NCBI RefSeq assembly: GCF_014773265.1
Contig: NZ_JACWMY010000003.1
Span: forward strand, 550,110-614,109
Source: Mucilaginibacter pankratovii
GTDB taxonomy: Bacteria; Bacteroidota; Bacteroidia; Sphingobacteriales; Sphingobacteriaceae
Reading direction: 5' to 3'
DNA length: 64,000 nt
The stretch's first letter is position 1. Every line of letters starts with the position of its first letter. The position numbers were made by a program, and so were the translations under genes. Of this stretch, positions 9,568-18,219 are shown one piece after another. A model generated the notes under the pieces. It was given only the letters and a program-made list of their open reading frames with translations. It made no database searches and was not told the origin of the DNA.

Positions 9568-10617
9568 ATGAAGTATAGTTATAATACTATTTGCCTGTTA
9601 GGCTTAGGTTTTTCTGTTTTGGTTTCGTGCAAACCAGCCCCCGATACAAACGCAATAAAACCCGCGGTGATCACCCAACCGGTAAAGTACGATACCGATG
9701 ACCCGGCCATATGGGTAAATAAGGCGGATCCATCTAAAAGTTTGGTAATAGGTACCGATAAAAATACCGACGGCGCTTTATATGTCTTTGATCTGGATGG
9801 TAAAATAATAGCCGATAAAGTAATAAGAGGGTTAAAACGCCCCAATAATGTTGACCTTGCCTACGGCCTGATGCTGAACGGCAAGCCAACCGATATCGCT
9901 ATTACTACCGAACGGATGACACACAAGCTGCGCATTTTCTCCCTGCCGGATATGAAGCCGGTAGACAACGGTGGCATTGAGATGTTTACCAACGAAAAGG
10001 GTTTCGAGTATCGCGACCTGATGGGGATAGCTATTTATACGGCTAAGGACGGCAAAATGTATGCGGTAGTGGGTAGAAAAAACGGACCCAAAACCGGCGG
10101 CTACATTTGGCAATATTTATTGGGAGATGATGGCACCGGCAATGTGAAAGCCACCCTCGTACGTAAGTTTGGCGAATACAGTGGTAAAAAGGAGATAGAA
10201 TCCATAGCCGTAGATAACGAGCTGGGGTACATCTATTACTCTGATGAGCAAACAGGCGTAAGGCAATACTATGCCGACCCGGAAAAAGGCGATAAACAAC
10301 TAGCCATATTTGGTACCAGCGGTTTTAATGCCGACCATGAAGGGATCTCCATTTATAAACTCACAGATACTACCGGTTATATTTTGGTATCAGACCAGGG
10401 CGCTAACCGCTTCCAGATCTTTAGTCGCGAAGGAATAAACCATAAACTGCTTAAAGTAGCCAATGTTTCTGCCCGCCAGAGCGACGGATCAGACGTAGTT
10501 AATGTGCCATTGAATGATACTTTTAAGCATGGATTGTTTGTAGTAATGAGCGATGACAAAACATTACACTACTACAAGTGGGAGGATATTGCAGGATTGG
10601 AATTGCGCGTAAAATAA
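9568..10617 (+). CDS. Beta-propeller phytase (3-phytase), lipoprotein
   Basis: 349 residues with a lipoprotein signal (LLGLGFSVLVSCK, Cys about 21). The mature domain has the beta-propeller phytase hallmarks: DTDDPAIWVN near residue 45, VIGTDKNTDGALYVFDLDGK near 60-80, RPNNVDLAYG, an ESIAVDNELGYIYYSDEQTG stretch and DHEGISIY then SDQGANRFQIF near the C-terminus. The acidic residues in these motifs bind the catalytic calcium ions in this family. The enzyme removes phosphate from myo-inositol hexakisphosphate outside the inner membrane. It is the last gene of the receptor/beta-helix/phytase unit (5-bp gap upstream, strong terminator downstream). Confidence in the family is high; the lipid anchor is predicted only. 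Confidence 0.93.
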   Translation: MKYSYNTICLLGLGFSVLVSCKPAPDTNAIKPAVITQPVKYDTDDPAIWVNKADPSKSLVIGTDKNTDGALYVFDLDGKIIADKVIRGLKRPNNVDLAYGLMLNGKPTDIAITTERMTHKLRIFSLPDMKPVDNGGIEMFTNEKGFEYRDLMGIAIYTAKDGKMYAVVGRKNGPKTGGYIWQYLLGDDGTGNVKATLVRKFGEYSGKKEIESIAVDNELGYIYYSDEQTGVRQYYADPEKGDKQLAIFGTSGFNADHEGISIYKLTDTTGYILVSDQGANRFQIFSREGINHKLLKVANVSARQSDGSDVVNVPLNDTFKHGLFVVMSDDKTLHYYKWEDIAGLELRVK

Positions 10618-10634
10618 ACTTCACCGATTTGATT

Positions 10635-10671
10635 AAAACGAGATCAGCCCGCCAGGGCTGATCTCGTTTTT
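10635..10671 (+). terminator. Rho-independent terminator after the phytase
   Basis: A perfect 16-bp stem (10635-10650 with 10655-10670) has a 4-base loop and a core GAGATCAGCCC/GGGCTGATCTC. It is preceded by AAAA and followed by TTTTT, so it works on both strands. It sits 18 bp after the phytase stop codon and ends the receptor-phytase operon; it also faces the remnants to the right. Confidence 0.93.
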
Positions 10672-10683
10672 GCTATATAACAT

Positions 10684-10848
10684 TTATAGATCATTCGGCG
10701 CAAACCACCGGGCGGCAACCTTTTCAAGTTCGCCGCAATCGGCCCCGCCCTCAGAAACCCAGGCGACGATGCCATCGGGGCGTATCATTAACGCGCTCAA
10801 GCCGAATTGCTCCTTCGCCCCCGCCGAAACATATTTCATTCGACCGCT
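10684..10848 (-). pseudogene. C-terminal remnant of an FAD-dependent aromatic monooxygenase
   Basis: On the minus strand about 53 residues match the end of PheA/TfdB-type flavin monooxygenases: GRMKYVSAGAKEQFGLSALM, IRPDGIVAW, then a short helix ending in ARWF. Nothing of the FAD-binding or catalytic domains is present upstream. The frame runs straight into an AraC-type helix-turn-helix, so this is a deletion scar and not a working gene. Confidence 0.7.
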
Positions 10849-11190
10849 GCTTAGGTGGGCTTGATCGGTATAGCCCAACTCATGAGCTAAGCCGGCCAGG
10901 CCGATGTCCGGATAATGCCATAAATGGTTGCGTACCTGTCAAAGCGTATTAAGCCCGATACATCTTTAACGGTATAGCCGGAAGATTGCTTGAAGGCCCT
11001 CTCTAAGGTGCGAACCGTTGCATGAGCCGCCGGGCATGGTGCCGTTTGCTTCGCGTATCGCAGTTCCCGCTTTATATAGCATACTGCTGGTAGCAACCTG
11101 CGACCGTGCATTCAGGAAATACTGTTTTATACTGTTTTGCAGGTTTTTTTTAATTTCACCATAACTCAAACTGCGAGAATTGAATTCCAA
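10849..11190 (-). pseudogene. Frameshifted remnant of an AraC-family regulator
   Basis: Minus-strand pieces of an AraC-type DNA-binding domain are split over two frames. Around 10930-11020 one frame reads VRTLERAFKQSSGYTVKDVS then GLIRFDRY, matching the first conserved AraC segment; around 10850-10910 another reads HYPDIGLAGLAHELGYTDQA, matching the second. An internal TGA separates them. A third frame further upstream (LYKAGTAIREANGTM) resembles the first helix region. At least two frameshifts are needed to restore the domain, so it is non-functional. Its last residues are fused in frame to the monooxygenase tail. Confidence 0.65.
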
Positions 11191-11455
11191 AATTACGGAC
11201 CAATGAAAAGATTTAAGTTTATATAATTGAGGCTTTTGAGAACATTGCGATGGTAAATACTTATAATTGGCAATACCGCAAGCACACTTGCTGGTTTAGG
11301 TGATTGTAATATGGTGATCGTATACAATCGTCCGTTGAAAAGGGATGTTTTTTAAAATACATGTTATCGCATTTTTAATACTTGATTGTCCAAATGTATA
11401 TTAAAAGTCAAAATACAATTCCTCGTTCAATTTTATATGGACTTTATTACTTTTA

Positions 11456-11463
11456 TACCTTTG
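11456..11463 (+). promoter_or_regulatory. Bacteroidota-type -7 promoter box for the ebo operon
   Basis: TACCTTTG fits the TAnnTTTG -7 consensus of the primary sigma factor in Bacteroidota. It lies in AT-rich DNA 13 bases before the proposed TTG start of the first gene. A clear -33 TTTG is not visible. If used, the transcript would have a leader of only a few bases. Confidence 0.5.
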
Positions 11464-11476
11464 TAATACGAAGGCT

Positions 11477-11836
11477 TTGATTTACTTTAATATTTTGTGT
11501 GTAATATCGTTTTTGATATTCGCTTATTTGAATTTTAACGACCCTGATTGGTACCTGTGGGTGCCAATCTACTTAAGTGCGACCGCATGCTGCGGACTTG
11601 CAGTGGTAAATATGGTCTACCCAACCATCTATTTGTTGCTGATGGTATTTTATCTAATTTATGCTGCGTTGCTCTTCTTTCAACAGGATGGCGTCCGCGA
11701 TTGGATTTCCAAATATAACAGGCCAAGTTTAGTACAAAGCATGCAAGCCGAAAAACCGTACATTGAAAAAACACGCGAATTCTTTGGGCTGCTTATCATC
11801 ACCGCGGCTTTAATGGTCAATTATTTGTCTATATAG
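11477..11836 (+). CDS. TMEM220-family membrane protein, first gene of the ebo operon
   Basis: 119 residues with four predicted membrane helices (about 4-17, 27-46, 50-67 and 100-117). The FNDPDWYLWVPIYLS motif after helix 1 is the hallmark of the transmembrane 220 family. No ATG precedes this segment in frame, so a TTG at 11477 is taken as the start. The gene ends 5 bp before eboA, and I recall the pair as common in Bacteroidota ebo clusters. The function of TMEM220 proteins is unknown; the position suggests a membrane component working with the ebo pathway. Confidence 0.8.
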   Translation: MIYFNILCVISFLIFAYLNFNDPDWYLWVPIYLSATACCGLAVVNMVYPTIYLLLMVFYLIYAALLFFQQDGVRDWISKYNRPSLVQSMQAEKPYIEKTREFFGLLIITAALMVNYLSI

Positions 11837-11841
11837 CTGAG

Positions 11842-12567
11842 ATGTATACATACGATATCGATGCGCTAAAACAATTGCTTGGTTTAATTATGCATGACAA
11901 TATCTCGCCGGATGTTTTAGCGTGGTTAATGAAGCAAGGAAATAGCAATAATACTGCTGCCTTCCATGCTGCTTTTGTAATGATGCCGCGAAAGACCGGA
12001 AGGTTAACAATATCTGTAACACCGGTACAAATCACGCAACTAAACACCATCCGCCCTAACTTCAACATTGAGGGCTGGACAGCCGACCGCCTCGGCCGGG
12101 TATTTTTACTAACATTAGCTGATGCAATTGATAGAAGTCATTACTTAAAGGTGATTGAGAGTTTATTTCGTGCAGGGGAAATGAATGAGTTGGTAGCGCT
12201 ATATTCAGCCCTGCCATTACTGGCTTATCCAGAGTCGTGGGCCATGCGTTGCGCAGAAGGAATTCGCAGCAATATCGGTAATGTGCTCGAAGCTATTATG
12301 TACCGCAATCCCTACCCCAGCGAGCAGCTCTCGGCAGATGCCTGGAATCAGTTGGTGATGAAAGCTATTTTCACTGAAAAAGAAATTGGTTTGATTATTG
12401 GACTATATGAACGCAATAACGCCGAGCTCGCTCGAATCCTGTTGGACCACGCCCGTGAACGTGGCGCTGCCGGCCGTACCGTACCAACGGAATTATGGAA
12501 ACTGGCTCAGCAGTTTACCGAGGCGGGGCTAATAGATAAATTGAAACAAGATTATCAACTAAACTGA
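11842..12567 (+). CDS. eboA: EboA-like protein
   Basis: 241 residues, mostly alpha-helical, cytoplasmic, without signal peptide. The TRP-rich stretch EGWTADRLGRVFLLTLAD and the following paired helices (LFRAGEMNELVALYSALPLL) match what is known of EboA, the family-only protein that opens ebo operons. It has no known catalytic motif. In cyanobacteria and other bacteria the ebo genes support export or periplasmic processing of secondary metabolites such as the scytonemin precursor. It is followed by the full set eboB-F in order, which makes the assignment firm despite limited sequence motifs. Confidence 0.85.
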   Translation: MYTYDIDALKQLLGLIMHDNISPDVLAWLMKQGNSNNTAAFHAAFVMMPRKTGRLTISVTPVQITQLNTIRPNFNIEGWTADRLGRVFLLTLADAIDRSHYLKVIESLFRAGEMNELVALYSALPLLAYPESWAMRCAEGIRSNIGNVLEAIMYRNPYPSEQLSADAWNQLVMKAIFTEKEIGLIIGLYERNNAELARILLDHARERGAAGRTVPTELWKLAQQFTEAGLIDKLKQDYQLN

Positions 12568-12581
12568 ATAAATTTAAAGAT

Positions 12582-13562
12582 ATGTGCTGTAGCCGATCTG
12601 TTGAGAACGAATACCATCCGGAAGTTGTACCGGAGTTATTTGATATAAGCGCTATAAAGGGAATGAAGTTTTTTGACCCGCATGTGCATATGACATCGCG
12701 CACAACCGACGATTACCAGGCCATGGCTGATGCCGGAGTGGTAGCTTTGATAGAACCTGCATTTTGGTTGGGACAACCGCGGACGGGACTGGATAGTTTC
12801 CGCGACTACTATAGCAGCTTAATTGGATGGGAGCGGTTTCGTTCCTCGCAATTTGGTATCAAACATTACTGCACTATTGGACTGAACTCGCGTGAAGCCA
12901 ATAATGAGGCCTTAGCTGAACAAGTTATGGAAATCCTGCCTTTATTTATTTATAAAGAAGGAGTGGTAGGTGTAGGTGAAATTGGTTTTGATGACCAGAC
13001 CGCTGCCGAGGAAAAATATTACCGATTGCAATTGGACTTAGCTAAAGAGGCTGGGCTGCCGGTGCAGGTACACACGCCTCACCGGGATAAAAAGCGCGGC
13101 ACGCAACGCAGTATGGACATTGCCGTTGAGCACGGCCTAAACCCATATAGCGTGATCGTTGACCATAATAACGAAGAGACCGTTAAAGAAGTCCTTGACC
13201 GGGGTTTTTGGGCAGCGTTCACTATTTATCCGTTCACCAAAATGGGTAACCAACGCATGGTGGAGATTGTAAAGCAATACGGTTCGGAACGTATCATGAT
13301 CAACTCTGCTGCCGATTGGGGAATCAGCGATCCGCTGGCTGTACCTAAAACTGCAGCGCTAATGCAGCAACAGGGTATAAGTACGGGGGATATTGAACGG
13401 GTAACTTATCGTAATGCCATCACCGCATTCGCGCAAAGCGGGCAAATTGATGAAACTGAGTTCAGTAGTACTATCGACCAGAGCACCAAATTTGCAGGAA
13501 ATAGCATTTTACGGGGTGGCCAGCAACCACGTATAGATAAATCTTCTATTATTATCAGTTAA
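12582..13562 (+). CDS. eboB: EboB: TatD-like metal-dependent hydrolase
   Basis: 326 residues with an amidohydrolase/TatD-type TIM barrel: metal-binding HVH in FFDPHVHMTS near residue 30, VGVGEIGFDD near residue 130 (Glu), QVHTPHRDK near 165 (His), VIVDHNNEE near 190 (His) and a final Asp in MINSAADWGIS near 245. All metal ligands appear present, so it is probably an active hydrolase. In ebo clusters this position is always a TatD-like enzyme; its substrate is not established. It starts 14 bp after eboA. A classical TatD DNase role is unlikely given the operon context. Confidence 0.88.
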   Translation: MCCSRSVENEYHPEVVPELFDISAIKGMKFFDPHVHMTSRTTDDYQAMADAGVVALIEPAFWLGQPRTGLDSFRDYYSSLIGWERFRSSQFGIKHYCTIGLNSREANNEALAEQVMEILPLFIYKEGVVGVGEIGFDDQTAAEEKYYRLQLDLAKEAGLPVQVHTPHRDKKRGTQRSMDIAVEHGLNPYSVIVDHNNEETVKEVLDRGFWAAFTIYPFTKMGNQRMVEIVKQYGSERIMINSAADWGISDPLAVPKTAALMQQQGISTGDIERVTYRNAITAFAQSGQIDETEFSSTIDQSTKFAGNSILRGGQQPRIDKSSIIIS

Positions 13563-13566
13563 GATT

Positions 13567-14463
13567 TTGAACAATACAATCAATTATCTGCGCATGATGC
13601 GCCCGGCCAATATGGTTACTTCCGTAGCAGATGTACTGGCCGGTATCGCAATAGCCGGGGTTTTTACACGTGTGGCTGCGCCAACTGTTCCGGCATACTT
13701 GTCAAATATATTATTGCTCAGTTTTTCCACCGCCTGCCTGTATGCTGGTGGCATCGTTTTTAATGATGTTTTCGATGCTGAACTGGACAAAATAGAGCGT
13801 CCGGAACGGGCAATTCCAAGTGGTATTATTAGTCTGAAACAAGCCGCCACATTAGGCGTTATACTGTTGCTTTTAGGTATTACAGCCGCGTTTTTAAGCG
13901 GTATTGTATCCGGGCTTTTGGCTGCGGCTATCGCGTTTTTTGCATTATTATATAATAAGTTTAGTAAGCATCACTTTATTTTTGGCCCCTTAAATATGGG
14001 GATATGCCGCGGACTTAACCTTCTTTTAGGTATCAGTATTAAGCCACCGCTGCTGCCAATCTGGTATTTTTTAGCCATCGTACCGATCATTTATATTTTC
14101 TGCATTACGATGATCAGCCGGGGAGAGGTGAATGGCGGAAGTAAGCGTAACCTTTATATAGCAGCGCTTCTTTATGGCATAGTTGCGGCAAACATCGCTT
14201 ATTTTGGTTTTTATAATCACACATTATGGTTAACAGCTTTTTTTCTATGCCCATTTTTATGGATGATATTTAAGCCGTTAATAAAGGCGATTAAAGACCC
14301 AGCCGGAAAAAATATTGGTGCAGCGGTAAAGGCGGGCGTAATATCACTGATATTAATGGACGCAGCCTGGGCGGCTACTTTCAGCACTATTTATGTGGCG
14401 TTGTTAATCGCTTGTTTATTACCCATATCCTTGTGGTTGGCCCGTATCTTCGCCGTCACATGA
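13567..14463 (+). CDS. eboC: EboC: UbiA-like prenyltransferase
   Basis: 298 residues, integral membrane protein with eight to nine hydrophobic helices. The first polyprenyl-diphosphate/Mg2+ motif is clear (NDVFDAELDKIERPERAIPSG region, residues about 67-87). The second aspartate-rich motif of typical UbiA enzymes is weak, as in other EboC proteins. In Nostoc, EboC is needed for the scytonemin monomer to reach the periplasm. It begins 4 bp after eboB at a TTG; an ATG nine codons further in is possible, but it would shorten the helix that begins the protein. Confidence 0.88.
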   Translation: MNNTINYLRMMRPANMVTSVADVLAGIAIAGVFTRVAAPTVPAYLSNILLLSFSTACLYAGGIVFNDVFDAELDKIERPERAIPSGIISLKQAATLGVILLLLGITAAFLSGIVSGLLAAAIAFFALLYNKFSKHHFIFGPLNMGICRGLNLLLGISIKPPLLPIWYFLAIVPIIYIFCITMISRGEVNGGSKRNLYIAALLYGIVAANIAYFGFYNHTLWLTAFFLCPFLWMIFKPLIKAIKDPAGKNIGAAVKAGVISLILMDAAWAATFSTIYVALLIACLLPISLWLARIFAVT

Positions 14464-14491
14464 TCTTTTAATTTATCGATCGAATTTTTTT

Positions 14492-15640
14492 ATGCATCAT
14501 TTACAACAGTCTTTTACTGTACAGTTTAACTATCAGGTATTTTTTACTGCAGGCCTGTTCGAGCCCGGGAACACGTTATTGAGCAGCTTTTTGTCAAACG
14601 TAAAAAGTAACGCCCACCGGAAGATTTTTTTTATAATTGATTCGGGAGTTGCCGATGCGCATCCACAACTTATTCAGGATATCAAAAATTATTTTGCCAT
14701 AAATAAGGAAGTAAAACTTGTAGAGCATATACTTATTGTAGCCGGCGGTGAGCGTGTAAAAAACGACATCAGCTATTTTGACCATGTTCTGGCAGCCGTA
14801 AATGCATACGGGGTTGATCGTCATTCGTATATTGCAGCCATTGGCGGTGGTTCTGTTTTGGATATGGTGGGTTATGCCGCGGCCGTTTCACATCGCGGTA
14901 TTAAGCTCATTCGGATCCCTACAACGGTATTGTCGCAGAACGATTCGGGTATCGGTGTAAAGAACGGTATCAATTATTTCAATAAAAAGAATTTTCTTGG
15001 AACTTTCGCTCCACCGGTAGCGGTATTTAATGACGAGCGTTTCCTGGCCACTTTATCAGACCGCGAATGGCGTTCGGGAATATCTGAAGCGATAAAGGTT
15101 GCTCTCATTAAGGACGCTGACTTTTTTAAATGGATAGAAGAGAATGCAGGTTTGCTGACAAGGCGCGATATGGCCGCCATGAACCACCTTATCTGGCGCT
15201 GTGCCAGCCTGCACATGGAACACATTGCCGGTGCCGACCCCTTTGAAAGCGGCTCATCACGCCCCCTCGATTTTGGACATTGGAGCGCACATAAATTAGA
15301 GTGCCTGAGTAATTTTGACGTAAAGCACGGCGAGGCTGTAGCTCTTGGCATCGCTTTAGATACCGTCTATTCTAACTTGTCGGGTCGTTTATCATCTGCC
15401 GCGAGCCGCAGGGTAGTTGATCTGCTTATGGCTTTAGGTTTTGAGGTCACCCATCCGCTGCTGCAGGTTAATGAAGGCACAAGCCCGATAATGGATGGCC
15501 TGGAAGAATTTCGCGAACACCTTGGCGGAGAGCTGACCATTATGCTCCTTGTCGCTATAGGCAAAGGTGAGGAAACCCATGAGATGGATGCTGGTTTACT
15601 TGAAAAAGCCGGGCATATTTTAGCCACCTCAACGCACTAA
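14492..15640 (+). CDS. eboD: EboD: 3-dehydroquinate synthase-like sugar-phosphate cyclase
   Basis: 382 residues of the AroB superfamily. NAD-binding GGGSVLDMVGYAAAVSHRG lies near residues 113-131, followed by the RIPTTVLSQNDSGIGVKNG segment. Zn ligands are indicated by FGHWSAHKLE (about 266) and VKHGEAVALG (about 280). It is longer than and differs from true AroB in the substrate-binding loop, consistent with the ebo-specific branch. Its likely reaction is cyclisation of a sugar-phosphate-type substrate, which is unidentified. Co-transcribed between eboC (28-bp gap) and eboE (15-bp gap). Confidence 0.9.
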   Translation: MHHLQQSFTVQFNYQVFFTAGLFEPGNTLLSSFLSNVKSNAHRKIFFIIDSGVADAHPQLIQDIKNYFAINKEVKLVEHILIVAGGERVKNDISYFDHVLAAVNAYGVDRHSYIAAIGGGSVLDMVGYAAAVSHRGIKLIRIPTTVLSQNDSGIGVKNGINYFNKKNFLGTFAPPVAVFNDERFLATLSDREWRSGISEAIKVALIKDADFFKWIEENAGLLTRRDMAAMNHLIWRCASLHMEHIAGADPFESGSSRPLDFGHWSAHKLECLSNFDVKHGEAVALGIALDTVYSNLSGRLSSAASRRVVDLLMALGFEVTHPLLQVNEGTSPIMDGLEEFREHLGGELTIMLLVAIGKGEETHEMDAGLLEKAGHILATSTH

Positions 15641-15655
15641 AACTTACAATAACAT

Positions 15656-16846
15656 ATGCTTATTAGAAACGCACATCTTACTTACTGCACTAACATACAT
15701 CCGGGAGAAAGCTGGGATGCACACTTTTTGGCACTACAGCAAAGTTTCCCTCAGATTAAGGCAGATGTATCGCCTGACGTCAGCATGGGCATTGGTTTGC
15801 GTTTATCAAACCAGGCCAGCATCGAAATATTATCAGGTGATAATTTGCAACAATTTAAACAGTGGCTGCAAGAAAATGATGCCTATGTTTTTACGATGAA
15901 TGGTTTTCCATATGGCGGCTTTCATGATGTTGTAGTAAAAGATCAGGTACATGCGCCGGACTGGACCACAAGTGAAAGGTTGGCTTATACCCAACGTCTT
16001 TTTGAGATATTGGCCCAGCTACTTCCTGAAGGAATGGACGGGGGAATTTCCACTTCACCGTTGAGCTATAGGAATTGGTTTGCCGGGGCTAATGAAGTGA
16101 AGAAAGCTACCATTACTGCCACCATGCAAATCCTAAAAATAGCTCAGCAATTAAACGAAATTTATGAACAAAGCGGTAAAATTCTGCACCTGGATATCGA
16201 ACCAGAGCCGGATGGCTTATTAGAGACCGGCCGCGAGTTTATCGACTGGTATGAACAAGTCCTATTACCGCTTGGATCAGATTTCTTTGACGGTAAAAGC
16301 AATGCTGATACGATAATTAAGCGCCACATCAATTTATGTTACGATGTTTGCCACTTTTCTATCGGTTATGAAGTACACGAAGAAGTAGTGGCAGAACTTG
16401 CATTAAAAGGAATAAAAACAGGGAAAATCCAGATCAGCGCAGCACTTAAAGCCTCATTTGATAACGACTCAGAAAATAATCAGGCGATTTTGGATTCGTT
16501 TGCCAAATTTGACGAACCCACCTATTTGCATCAGGTTATAGCCCGGGAGAAAGATGGCCGGTTGACGCGTTATTCAGATTTGCCTGACGCTTTATTATTA
16601 AGTAAGGATGCTGCGGAATGGCGGGCCCATTTTCATGTGCCAATATTTTTAGAACAATTTGGCTTGCTGAGCTCGACCCAAAGCGATATTAAAGAAATAT
16701 TGGCCATTTGGGAAACGCGAAGATTTACTAACCATTTGGAGGTTGAAACTTACACCTGGAATGTATTGCCTCCGGAGCTCAAGATTCCTATTGCAAGTTC
16801 AATCAGTAGGGAATTGGCATGGGTGGCCGGCCAGATTAAACAATAA
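15656..16846 (+). CDS. eboE: EboE: metabolite traffic TIM-barrel protein
   Basis: 396 residues, a xylose-isomerase/AP-endonuclease-2-like TIM barrel. Conserved acidic and His ligands are visible in FTMNGFPYGGFH (about 80), LHLDIEPEPDGLLE (about 180), CYDVCHFSIGYE (about 230) and HFHVPIFLEQFG (about 325). The family is annotated as metabolite traffic protein EboE. Cytoplasmic, no signal peptide. It is 11 bp upstream of eboF. The chemistry is not established; isomerase-like activity on a sugar-like intermediate would fit the neighbouring cyclase and phosphodiesterase. Confidence 0.9.
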   Translation: MLIRNAHLTYCTNIHPGESWDAHFLALQQSFPQIKADVSPDVSMGIGLRLSNQASIEILSGDNLQQFKQWLQENDAYVFTMNGFPYGGFHDVVVKDQVHAPDWTTSERLAYTQRLFEILAQLLPEGMDGGISTSPLSYRNWFAGANEVKKATITATMQILKIAQQLNEIYEQSGKILHLDIEPEPDGLLETGREFIDWYEQVLLPLGSDFFDGKSNADTIIKRHINLCYDVCHFSIGYEVHEEVVAELALKGIKTGKIQISAALKASFDNDSENNQAILDSFAKFDEPTYLHQVIAREKDGRLTRYSDLPDALLLSKDAAEWRAHFHVPIFLEQFGLLSSTQSDIKEILAIWETRRFTNHLEVETYTWNVLPPELKIPIASSISRELAWVAGQIKQ

Positions 16847-16857
16847 ACGTTTTAGCT

Positions 16858-18219
16858 ATGAATAAAACCGTCGTTATAGATATTGTTGGCCTATCCACCT
16901 CGGTGATAGGTGAACATACACCATTCTTGACAAATTACATTGCGAAAAATAACCTAAACGTAATTGAGCCGTTATTACCCGCTGTAACCACATCCGTTCA
17001 ATCTGCTTATTTAACAGGTAAATGGCCGGCTGAGAATGGTATTGTTGGCAATGGCTGGTATGATCGTGCCGACAGCGAAGTGAAGTTTTGGAAACAATCA
17101 AACAAACTGGTAAATGGTGAAAAAATTTGGGATAAAGCCAAAACGCTTGACCCATCATTTACCACATCCATGATGTTTTGGTGGTACAACATGTACTCTA
17201 ACGCCGATTATTCGGTTACGCCACGGCCAAACTATCTGGCTGATGGCCGCAAAATGCCTGATTGCTACTCGCATCCGGCTAAATTGCGCGATGTATTACA
17301 GGAAAAGCTGGGACAGTTTCCACTGTTCCAGTTTTGGGGGCCTGGTGCGAATATTAAGTCGACGCGCTGGATCGCAGATGCTGCTATGTATACGGATGGC
17401 TTGTATGATCCGACACTTTCTCTGATTTACCTTCCGCATTTAGATTACTGTTTGCAAAAATTTGGGCCGGACTCTGTTGATATAATACCGGAGTTAAAGA
17501 AAATCGATGAGGTGGTAAAAGATCTGGTTGCCTATTACGAGCGTAAGGGTGCCAGAATCATCCTGCTATCCGAGTATGGAATTGCGCCGGTTAGTACCCC
17601 GATCCATTTAAACCGCTTGCTTCGCGAGGAAGGTATGTTAGGCATACGGATAGAACGTGGCCTGGAGCTGCTCGATCCCGGTGCTTCCAAAGCATTTGCG
17701 GTCGCTGATCACCAGGTCGCGCACATTTATATTAATGATTTATCAGTTACAGAAAAGGTCAAAAGCCTCATAAGCTCCGTTAAAGGAGTAGAACTGGTAC
17801 TTGATCGTGCCGAACAAGCCAAATACCATATCGACCACGAACGTGCAGGAGATCTTGTAGTGATGGCCGATAAAGATAGCTGGTTCACTTATTATTTCTG
17901 GCTGGACGACGCTGTTGCACCTGATTACGCCCGCGTTGTAGATATTCACAAAAAACCTGGCTACGACCCTGTCGAAATGTTCATGACATCTAAAGGCCGC
18001 GCTGCCTATAAGCTGCTCCGAAAAAAATTAGGCTTCCGTTATGTAATGGACGTGATTCCGCTCGATGCTTTGCTGATTAAAGGGTCTCATGGCCGGGTAA
18101 ATATTGAGGATAAATATAAAGCGGTATTAGTGTCCGGGAATAGAATTGACCAGCAAAAATTATCCTCCACAGATGTTTATGACGTAATTTGGGAAACATT
18201 GGTACAAACTTCTGCTTAA
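16858..18219 (+). CDS. eboF: EboF: type I phosphodiesterase/nucleotide pyrophosphatase-like protein
   Basis: 453 residues of the alkaline phosphatase superfamily without a signal peptide, unlike the secreted relative at 2021-3274. Landmarks: VIDIVGLST at the N-terminus (metal Asp), PAVTTSVQSAYLTGKWP near 40-57 (nucleophile Thr), YLPHLDYCLQKFG near 190 (Asp ligand), LSEYGIAP near 240 and IKGSHGRVN near 405 (His ligand). It closes the ebo operon. The likely role is hydrolysis of a phosphoester or pyrophosphate intermediate of the unknown ebo pathway. Confidence 0.9.
   Translation: MNKTVVIDIVGLSTSVIGEHTPFLTNYIAKNNLNVIEPLLPAVTTSVQSAYLTGKWPAENGIVGNGWYDRADSEVKFWKQSNKLVNGEKIWDKAKTLDPSFTTSMMFWWYNMYSNADYSVTPRPNYLADGRKMPDCYSHPAKLRDVLQEKLGQFPLFQFWGPGANIKSTRWIADAAMYTDGLYDPTLSLIYLPHLDYCLQKFGPDSVDIIPELKKIDEVVKDLVAYYERKGARIILLSEYGIAPVSTPIHLNRLLREEGMLGIRIERGLELLDPGASKAFAVADHQVAHIYINDLSVTEKVKSLISSVKGVELVLDRAEQAKYHIDHERAGDLVVMADKDSWFTYYFWLDDAVAPDYARVVDIHKKPGYDPVEMFMTSKGRAAYKLLRKKLGFRYVMDVIPLDALLIKGSHGRVNIEDKYKAVLVSGNRIDQQKLSSTDVYDVIWETLVQTSA

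Noticed and set aside
12582..13562. TatD DNase
   Set aside because: The fold and metal ligands are shared, but its fixed place between eboA and eboC identifies EboB; DNase activity is not indicated.
14492..15640. Housekeeping 3-dehydroquinate synthase (AroB)
   Set aside because: The position within a complete ebo operon and divergence in the substrate-binding loop fit EboD better than the shikimate enzyme.
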